Assembly (NCBI GenBank): GCA_034766995.1
Contig: CM068317.1
Coordinates: 38,789,249 to 38,853,248 of the forward strand
DNA from: Acanthacorydalis orientalis
Lineage: Eukaryota > Arthropoda > Insecta > Megaloptera > Corydalidae
Length of the DNA: 64,000 bases
Reading direction: 5' to 3'
The notes beneath the pieces are model-generated. The model did no database searches, was not told the DNA's origin, and saw only the letters and a program-made list of their open reading frames with translations. This document shows, piece after piece, positions 54,542-64,000 of this stretch; position 1 is the first letter of the stretch, and every line of letters starts with the position of its first letter. Position numbers and translations under genes: made by a program.

Positions 54542-57075
54542 TTGAACTTGGTGTAGTAGGAACATTTCTTATTCTGGTCAATATTTATCAAATTTTTCAT
54601 GAATACTATTTCATAGTTTGAGTTTATAATTTTTACCTGCTAGTTATAATATTTCATAATTTTTAAATATCTGAGTGGTACTGTATTTAATAGACCTTTT
54701 TTATCCTCGAATTAATAGACCTCTCTTTACTACATTTCAAGTTTAACGGGGAACATTTTTCGGTATTTCCTTATTATTCTTGAGTTATATACTTGTGTTT
54801 TCCTATTTTGCAATAGAAAAACCAAAACGAAGGTAATCATAGATATTAGCTGACGGTAGTGAAGAAGACAATTAATAAAATTGTAGGCTGTGAAAAAATG
54901 GATATGGAAAGCGATAATTATAAGGAGAAAGTCCATCGATTTGAAAAATCAATCTCTCTGAACTAAAATCTTGTCTAAATGACTTAATTATGTTATCAAC
55001 CCATTATTTGATCTTGAAATGCAGCAGTACTCTTTTTATTTCTGAGTTTCCAGAGATTGTATCATGGTCATAATCGTTCCTTAAATATTGCAACTACAGT
55101 TCAGTTGATAATTACGCTTACTCACTTACACCTCACTTAATAATACATCACTAGATCTATCCATGTTCATTAGATTTATTAAGAATCATTTTATGATCTT
55201 GAATCGATGTTGTGATTGATTAGGCACTATTATCAATTGAGACCTAATTGAATTATTTAACGAAAGATTATGAACATAGACCTTTATTATTATGAAGCGC
55301 TAAACTTCCAAAATACAAATTAAATTAGACGATTCATGTAGACTAATTAGCAGACTAAATTTTGTGATCTTAAAATATCTCTTTCTCAAAAATGTGTGTC
55401 AATCCCGAGCTATGGCTCATAAATAAATAAATATATACTTGTAAATCCATAAATATAAAAAAGAATCAAAGTGATTAATTCATGTGATATTGATTGGTTT
55501 TCATTTTAAACGAACGAGTAGTTTTTTTTATTATTTTTTAATGTGTGACATGAAATATGTATAACATGTTCTGTTTTGCATATAAATACGAATTTTATAA
55601 CGTGTTTCAAAATACATTACAGTTTTCTTGGTTTTATTTAGACGATATTTTATAGACATTTGGATTAAACCGATATTTGACCATATTAAATACGTAATCA
55701 GTTAAATAGTGAACAACCATATTTAATTTTAAAACACGTTTTATTATTAATTCAATGAGGATCAATATTATCAAAAATTTTGTAATTGCAAAATGTAAAT
55801 AAAATAATAAAAAAGTATTTTATCACAAATTTGAATTTGAGATATATATTTTTATCTCTTATGACTAAGCGCTGACATATTGTTTATGTATTTAGTAACA
55901 ATACGTTGAATCATATTTAACATTAAACCTTTATCATTTTTAAAGAATTGCATTATAAAAATACACCTTATATAAACGAATACGCGCTTTACTTTTGACG
56001 AATGTAAATTATTATGTTATTAGTCAGTAATTGGATGTTTTAACATTGTTAACCTTGGCTTGTCATGAAACCTTATTCAGAATAATATGTAGTAAAAAAA
56101 ATAATTATTTGTACGTTGTACAGTCCACTGTACTTTAGATTTCAATAGTGTTTATATCTTATTGTATATTTTACTAGTCATAATAATCATGCATACATTT
56201 TAAATTTACTAACCACATATAAATAGTTGAGACATATATACTATATATATATATATACACACATATATACATATTCATTATCTTATATGGTAATCATATC
56301 ATAACTTATAATAAATTAATTATTTTTTATTTTAATGTAAAAGTCTCAAAAGTGTATAGATAATTCGTTTAAATTCATTTTAGATTTATTTTTTTAAAGT
56401 TAACGTTTCAGTAATTACGAATGCTAATTTTATTACTAAAGTATTGTTTTTAATTACTTGTGCTCTTAGCTAAAGAAGCAATAATTTTATAAAAAATGTA
56501 ATTGAGTGCGTAATATTTAAAAGATTAATGTCATAAAGATGAGAAAGAATTCGTCAAATCAATTATAATAAGTACATTTTATTTTTAAAAGTACTATGCA
56601 ACATAATTATAGAAATCATTATTATTTTATCTTTCCACAAACCTGTTATAGATTTGTTTGTCTTGCATTCATAACAATTAAAATAAAGAGTTAAAAGGAG
56701 GCTCAATGATTCTAATGAAATAATTATGAATATCAGGTAGACAGAAAGACCAACAACAATAATTACATTATATAAATGGTAAATTTTATAAATGAATATG
56801 ACAATTTAACTAATATACTTGCAGATAACGCAAGTTTAAACCGGTCATAGAGAAAAAGTACTTGAGTATATCATAAAGATCGAATGAAATCACTATTAAA
56901 AATATTTTTTCTCATTTATTCAGATTTTAACCCGTTTGATTTTCAACATTTAGAATTTTGCGACGAAGACCATTGTACGCCAATAAACCACCTCAATCAA
57001 GGCCATATATTTTTTAGTCGAATCTATTTTTTTAAAGTTTATTTTTTTAATTTTTAAGATAGCAATGCTCTACAC

Positions 57076-57430
57076 TAGTGTTCTTCAAACTGTGTTCCGC
57101 GGAACCTCTTGAGGAGTTCCGCGAATCGAAGTAAAAATTCGAAACAATTTTCGAAGAAAAACCCCGAAAAGCTAAACATTTTAAATAGTTAATTTATAAT
57201 ATTTTTTTTTATTTCTATAAATACCTATTATTATACAGTTAAACTGTATTTATGAATACACATTACGACCCCGATCAATGAGATGTAAATAATAAAATTT
57301 GGTCATGTAAGATGGCTGATTTTCAAAACTTGCGGGGTACTCTTCTTGAGTTTTCTGGAGATAATAGGGATTGCTCAAAAAAATTATAATCTTAATGGTT
57401 TCGTGAGTCGACAAAGTTTAAAGACCACTA
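57076..57430. mobile_element. Non-autonomous hAT-like element with 8-bp target duplication
   Basis: The left end TAGTGTTCTTCAAACT and the right end (opposite strand) TAGTGGTCTTTAAACT form a 16-bp inverted repeat with two mismatches. The flanks CTCTACAC (57068-57075) and CTCTAAAT (57431-57438) match at 6 of 8 positions, as expected for an aged hAT duplication. The left subterminal part is GC-rich and itself palindromic (TTCCGCGGAA; GTTCCGCGAA). There is no transposase frame in its 355 bp. Confidence 0.75.
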
Positions 57431-57666
57431 CTCTAAATTATAGTTTCTTATGCAGTTCTTGCAGCATTGCGTTTCCTTTCTTTGATTTTTTTTAAAAATA
57501 AAATAGTAAACAAAAAAAGTACTAATTATATTGTTTCGAGTGCTTTCAGATGATAAATTTAGGATTGTCAGAATAATTTGAATTATTGTAGCGTTTAAGT
57601 AATTAATGAAATAATTTAAAAGAAATCATGATTAAGTGAATGTTTGAAAATAAGTATTTACTTATA

Positions 57667-57701
<35 letters not shown>

Positions 57702-60405
57702 AAAAATAATGAAAAGTGGAAAAACAATATAATTAAATTCAGACTTGACACAATTCAAAGACGATTATAAAAACATCAATAACAAATAAAAAATTATTAA
57801 TAAATATCCACTTGAGATTATTTTCTATAGTAATTGAAAAATCGCTGACATGAAATTGCTTTATTAAACTGTTTGTTTTTATTAAAATTGCTATTTTATT
57901 ACACTGTTCGCTATTTTAAAATTAGAAACGTTATTGTTTTCCAAATATCGACCATAAAGAAATATAGATATTTTTTTTGTTTTAATGTTCCGAAGTAGGT
58001 ACAAGTATATTTGAATGTATTAATGTTAAAGTAATTTCACTAAAAAAGTAATTCTAGAATAATCAATACATTTTAATTTTAAATTAGTATGATCAATGTT
58101 GTCATTGAAATCCGTTCGACCGTAGATGTCCATTCTTGTACACAAAAGTCTGGAATTTAATTCAATATTCAATGGATATGATCTGGTCAGAGTACGTGCG
58201 AAAATTTGTTCTAGATTCGATAAACTGGACTGGCTAATATGGTAATTATAATCCATGATTCAATTACATAATGTGTAATGGTTAAACGCTTCAGGCTAAT
58301 TAATGTTTATAATTTTAAAATCGAGTACAATTAGCGTCGGAAAGAAAGTTGCTTTATACAAACAAAACTATAAAAAATATATATTTGCATTTTTTTTCGT
58401 GTACTATTAAAATATTACAATGTGGTTGCTTTGAAAACGAATTATATATCTAGTTCCGTCTTAGTTTTCAATAAGACTTTAATATAGTTTCATTGGAATG
58501 ACTATGAATCAATATTAGTATTAATCCAACTTTGACTTTCAAATGAGTTCAATTACTTCAAGTGTAACTTTTGGTAAGACTTTAATAAATCAATGATTTT
58601 TTTATAGTTTAAATATATCGATCTTAAAAAAATATTCAATTGTTTATACTAATTTTCCAAAAATGCTATTTTTAACATTGTAGAAATATATATTAAATAG
58701 TATTAGAAGCATATTGGGATTGCATAAATATACTTTTAGTATATAATTGTATTATTCGTTATAATGTTTGTAAAGTGAGTTATCAAATAGTAGATAATGT
58801 TAAAAAGTTCATTTTCATATCCATGATAAATAAAATTCTTTTTTCTTTAAGAAAAAAATATCTCACTACAGTACAGGCGTTCGATTATTCTTTACTTTGT
58901 TTTATTATATTAATTTATCCTTTGCAATTTTTTAGTATATTTGAGTATTGTTAAAGAAATCGCAGGAGATATATAATAACTAAATTCCGAAAAAAATCAA
59001 ATAAACGTGAACATGTAAAAAATTTCTATCTAATTAAAGATGAAATGCGTTTCGTAATTGTAATGTTTTCTATACAGTTTGACGGAAATTACTGTTTTCA
59101 CAAATAAATCTGAAGTTAAAAATGGTTTTTAAATAGTTTTGACGATTTCAAAGAGTAAAAGTTGGTGCCCGTGCAAGGGACACTTTTGAATCCTAACTGA
59201 TGAAAAAATGTGACAATAATGAATACAGTGATTGAAAAAGATCGTGAATAACGAAAAAAATAATTCTAGGAAATGTTTCAAATCGATTCGAGATGAATTT
59301 TAAGCATCCTGGCTAAAATTTTGGATTATTTGAATAATTCTACTAAATTTGTGTTAAGGTTCTTTAAAATTGGAAAGAGGGAAGATCTAATCAAGTTCAT
59401 TGGTAGTGAAGAAATTTAAAAACGAAAAAAAAATTAATTGAAATTCACAATTGGGGATAAATCGGATTTTCAGTTCTGTTTCAGTAGAAGATTTTATCAT
59501 TCTCAAAAAATTTATTGATGTTAGGAACAGTTGCGTTTAGAAATGTTGAATAAGTTCTTTTTCAAAATATGCAAAAAAAAATACTTTAAAACTGACCTGC
59601 ATCATTTATTTAAGTTTGGACAAATTATGTCTAACCTCTTATAATAAATTATTATTTATATGATAATGTTCATTTAGATTATAAGGCTGTTGTTTTCAAA
59701 CAATAGGCACAGAACACTCTTTTTCATATCAATTTTAGTATTTACCATTCACAAACAATTTTAAGGAATCAAATTTTAATAACTAATAGACAATAATGAT
59801 ATAAGTTCTACATATAAGGAATTTTCTTTGAAAATGTATATAAGGATTATTCGAACTTATGAGACACCAGTATCGTTTAAAAAAATTAAAAATAACGGAC
59901 AGATCTATAATGACAACATTCTGATGTTAAAAACATATGGCGTTTAGTTATATAGTATTGGTTAATATATATGCAAGTAAAAATTCTGAATATTTTGTAG
60001 TATTATTTATATTTTATATAAAAAATATCAAAATAGGCCTGATATTGACGTCATTCTAAAGACGAAAATAATCATTTTTAAAATAGTTTCTTTTTTCTAA
60101 ATAACATAAAGATAAAAACTATATATTTCTTATTTGTTATTAACAGTTTATGAGATAAAGAGAATACTCTTCTTAAAAATACATAGTAAATAATGAAATT
60201 TAACACTACGATATTAAGACAATACCATTTTTCTTTTCTTAACCTATTAGTCACCATATTGTTATGTTGATGTAGTTACAGTATACCGCATGAAAAACAA
60301 TATTAATAAAAATATAATAGCCATATCAAATGAATACCGCTCCTTCTTTTCTTCATCATATGAACTACATACTACTAAATATTTGTATATACATATACAC
60401 AGAAC

Positions 60406-60459
<54 letters not shown>

Positions 60460-61400
60460 TTGATTAATTAACAGTAGTATACTATTTAAAAACAAATTTG
60501 TACGTCCTTAATGCTTGCAGGTAATTAACAAAAATACTATTTAATTCATACGAACAATACGTTTGCCTTAACAACTATGAATAATTCAAAGATAATTAAA
60601 AGTGATAATATCATTTTGATTAAAAACCGGTATATAACTATAATTGGATTTTACTTCATTTTTAGTAATGCTTAATTATTTTAAAGTCGATATGTAAAGA
60701 ACAATGTAACTGTATTTTTATATAAAATATGAGCTCAATAAAGTGTATTTAATATTGTAAAATGTGCTTTACAAAAGTAAAATCTTTATAAAATAAATTT
60801 ATTTAATATATATATATATATATATATATGCACAACGTTTGAAATTAATTTTCTGTAAACAATTTATTTATAAAAAAAAGTATTACTTACAAAATGATGT
60901 ATGGTATAATGATATTTAAGATTATTAATGCAAGTTATTTAACTTATCCATCACAATGTATGAAGTAGTAAAAGTGAAATAATAGAGAAATATTTCAATA
61001 ATTAATACCAAAATGACAGCTGAGTGTTAACAATAGTACAACTTTCACTGAAAACCGAAAACCGTACTAAACCACTGCTCTTTCTTTCTTTGTCGTAACA
61101 AAATCAATATAGAAACACGGGGTAATTTAACCTCAACACCGACACACCAAAAACTGACTCATTCATGTAATAAAAAAATAAAATAAAATGAAATAACGTG
61201 TTGACGGAAAAATATCTTACCAGGTGAATATTCATATTGTAACATATGCTACATATCCGTTTACTTTTGTATACATAGAGACAACAAATGGGGTTCGAAC
61301 TTGGTAACGAAATGATGCCGAATCAATTTGGTTATATACTGTTGAGCTGATAGTAATTTTTAAAAAATCTATCAGACACACATCCGATACACACACTGAC

Positions 61401-61481
61401 CTGTCACTGGTCTCTTGTCTTGTGCTGTAGCTTGATGGATTCAAGTTATAGTACGGTGAATTAAACTGTTGTTGGTTTGCT
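61401..61481 (-). CDS. Candidate internal coding exon, possibly upstream exon of the GRIP gene
   Basis: Minus strand: acceptor (gacgtgttcag) before 61481 and donor (GTGACAG|gtcagtgt) after 61401. The 81-nt exon is open in the frame ANQQQFNSPYYNLNPSSYST then RQETSD, ending with two bases of the next codon. Joined to the acceptor before 35816, those bases complete AGC AAA ATG and remain in frame with the GRIP start, adding an N-terminal extension. Length 81 also preserves phase. Composition is protein-like (Gln/Asn/Ser/Tyr), similar to the disordered N-terminus downstream. A coincidental frame or an exon of another gene beyond the window remain possible. Confidence 0.35.
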
Positions 61482-61878
61482 CTGAACACGTCGGTGGAAA
61501 ATGGGTTTCACATGAGGAGAATTAAAACAGATATGTTCATATTTCAGTCCTTAATCGATATTTAGTTAATAATTTAGTAGTTGGTATTTTTAAATCCGGA
61601 AATTGTTAAATTGTTAACAATAAATTTTGTATTCTATTTTTATTTTGTATATTGATATAATATACTCTTATATACGTGATTCAACTTAGGCTTCCACACA
61701 AAAATATTAAAAAAACGCAAAAATTAAAAAAAAACATATTATCCCTCATTTAGTATTTTAATTCAATTGTATTTTAGTATTGAATTGAACTAAAATACTA
61801 AATAAAAAATAACATGACTTTTCATAACCCATGCGCCTCCTTTTAATAATTCCATGTGGAAACCTAACTTGAATCACC

Positions 61879-61918
<40 letters not shown>

Positions 61919-63605
61919 TTATTTATTGTACTTTTGTAAAAATATTTTTAAATCTTGCATCTTTTTTAAATACGCATGTTTCAGTACAATTTTAATTCAG
62001 TCCTTTAGAACATTTCTGAGTCTGGTTTTTTTATAATCGATTTCAATTTTGGTCATCTTTAGGTATATTTTTGAACCTAGTTTTTATGAATTGAAAAACT
62101 TACATGCAGACGATGCAAGTCAAAACGGATTGTACAAAATAGACTTAACAGTGGTCTAAGATAAAAAAAATGGAAAAGATATCAAATAATTACAGAAAAA
62201 ACATGAATATAATATTATTTTATTTGTTTGGTATTTAAGTTTTTGAGAATTTAGAAATTCAAGTACAATAAAAATAGGCTAATTAAAAATTACTTAATAA
62301 ATCGAATTAACTACAGAAAGATACAATAAAAATAGTACGTTTAATAAATATAAAATGTATAAAAGAATAATTTTTATATAATTTAATTTTATTTCAATAG
62401 TTTATTGCATGTTGGTAATTTATCTTTAACCCATGTTTAAAGTGTTTTTTTCTATATTTTTAAAATTTTCAGTTAATATAGTGATTAATAGATTGATATA
62501 TTTTAGTTAATTTTCTATATAGTTTCCATAACCATATCAATAATGATTAAATGTAAACATAAAAATGAATTATTTATGTCTAAAATTAACGATTTATATT
62601 GATATAGAAATATGTTTTTGAAATTAGACCACTTCTCTTTAATACATTAGTTAGATTAGAATATTTTGTAAAAGGGTCGTTTATAGATATTACTGAATAA
62701 GGTGTTTTATAATAAAATTCAGAGACAAAATGAATAAATATTAAAAGAAAAATAAACAAAAATCAAACGAGAAAATATCAAATATATATATAATAGCAAA
62801 AAAATGTTTCTTCGGGTGAAATTATATCCTGCCTTCGATGGCTGAATATTTCGAAGTTAACAGTGCGTAGAAAATTAAGGGCCTTCGCGTCCCATCTTTC
62901 CTTGAAAAGAGATCATTGTTTTCAATTATATAATTCAAAAAAATATTTGTCCTATCCATAAACTAAACAAATTTCATTTAAAGTAACAATTACCAAACAT
63001 GTTTAGAAAAATACTGAAATGTATTCCTATTTAAACAAATATCTACCTATATACAGATATTTAATATCATATTACATTTAAAAATCAATCAAACGCCAAA
63101 TTAATCAAATAAATTCAATAAAATAAAAATAATATTGTATTTCAAAATATTATTGTCATCTATTATTATATTTACTTATATTTCAACATGCAATTTTTAT
63201 ATCCTTAATATTAGTAAAATAAAGTATTAAAATTAATAGCTATAATAGAAAACACTATTAATAACTTTTGTATTTAAAAAAAATATAGTTCTTTTTAATT
63301 ATCAATTCCATAACTTTAATAGTGTTTCTATATCTCTGTTTTGAAAATATGTTAAAATTGTAACACAAGATTTGTTATGGATTGGCGGTTTTAATTGATA
63401 TATAACTGTTTCAAAATAATTTAGAAGCAACAATTGATTTTTCTAGTTTATACGGACTTGTATTCTTCTCTTATATTGGTTGTATTGAGTGTGTGGCCGT
63501 ACAAGGTAACAACAGTGCCGCAGGGCGGAAGTTGCTTCACCTGAGTCATACAGCCTATGCTCCGTATTGCATTGCATGAACAATATATACATACATATGA
63601 CTATA

Positions 63606-63673
<68 letters not shown>

Positions 63674-64000
63674 TATAAATAGATAGACAGATATATTGAT
63701 ACATTTATTTAAATTACTTTTCTTTAGAATGATGACAATATTTACTACTTTTGACGAATGCATAATAATAAAAATACTCTACTTTTATTAAATTAATTTA
63801 TTATTTTAAGTTTATAAGTTATATTATTAGTAAATAGAATATACAGTTTTTCTTATATTTTATATCAGTCTTATATGAAATGCTAACTGTAATTTTTGTT
63901 AAAAGCTTAAAAATAAATTGAAATTTTTGTTGTAATATGAAATATCTGTTGAGTTTAAACAATATATTGTTAATATTTTTTCATTATCTCTTTCTCTCTC
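61482..64000. other. AT-rich DNA to the window end, two small GC-richer islands
   Basis: Contains (TA)n tracts (about 61880-61912 and 63609-63666), an imperfect hairpin at about 61751-61804 and small islands of ordinary composition at about 62815-62910 and 63470-63565. The second island is open on the minus strand after a plausible acceptor (atgactcag), but I cannot place a matching donor, so I do not call an exon. Confidence 0.4.
63609..63666. repeat. (TA)n microsatellite
   Basis: Pure TA tract of about 58 bp near the right end of the window. Confidence 0.95.

Larger units (their letters stand above)
49094..61400. other. AT-rich gene-poor DNA with one hAT-like element
   Basis: I see no supported coding exon. 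Contents: (TA)n tracts (50162-50198 with an adjoining (GT)n, 54511-54542, 57674-57698, 60411-60456, 60805-60829), a hAT-like element near 57.1 kb and a GC-richer block near 51.2 kb. It may be intron of the large minus-strand gene if the exon at 61401-61481 belongs to it. Confidence 0.5.

Noticed and set aside
54730..54936. 68-codon hydrophobic minus-strand frame
   Set aside because: T-rich DNA readily yields Phe/Leu/Ile frames. Nothing else supports a gene.
61290..61310. GGGGTTCGAAC as a possible tRNA T-arm
   Set aside because: No acceptor stem, D-arm or anticodon arm could be placed around it.
61751..61804. Imperfect hairpin of about 20-bp arms in AT-rich DNA
   Set aside because: Mismatched and low-complexity. 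Weaker than the perfect palindrome at 4661-4702, and it could be chance.

Overview
The window is nuclear DNA of an insect, most likely a hymenopteran and plausibly a bee. It is extremely AT-rich, has small spliced genes with GT-AG introns, carries a very long (TA)n microsatellite every one to two kilobases, and encodes proteins with clear insect orthologues. The lineage is inferred from overall character, not from a database match. There is no CRISPR array, operon, prophage or recognisable tRNA/rRNA gene. || Gene-dense left third (about 2.4-26 kb): a three-finger U1-like C2H2 zinc finger gene (minus, 2463-3853); F-actin capping protein beta (minus, 5106-6305); translation factor eIF5A (minus, 7936-8756, with a 5' exon near 9.4 kb); a VAT-1-like quinone oxidoreductase (minus, 10374-13088); the actin-disassembly factor AIP1/WDR1, flare in flies (plus, 14014-16345), divergent from the oxidoreductase; and an intronless BTB plus C2H2 zinc finger gene (minus, 18400-19164). 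Splice sites were read by eye. Reading frames close exactly across every junction of the first five genes, giving 317, 275, 160, 352 and 602 residues. || Right two thirds (about 22.6-64 kb): dominated by one large minus-strand gene, a coiled-coil GRIP-domain protein that I take to be quick-to-court. Its five coding exons lie at 22645-35812, with a 9 kb intron, and its 5' untranslated exons probably lie further right. A possible additional in-frame upstream coding exon is at 61401-61481. An intronless CRAL-TRIO (clavesin-like) gene at 48287-49093 sits upstream on the same strand and may be nested in that gene's 5' intron. The remainder is AT-rich non-coding DNA with decayed transposons: a non-LTR retrotransposon tail, two hAT-like non-autonomous elements, and three mariner-related fragments. 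Two transposons appear to have inserted into (TA)n tracts. || Functional links: capping protein beta and AIP1/WDR1 both act on actin filament barbed ends and turnover, and the AIP1 core promoter carries a perfect SRF-type CArG box just upstream of a TATA box. I found no convincing new multi-gene system. The most interesting points are the repeated intron placement in the three zinc fingers, the CArG/TATA promoter, the 42-bp perfect palindrome downstream of capping protein beta, the transposon insertions in TA microsatellites, and the candidate extra exon of the GRIP gene.
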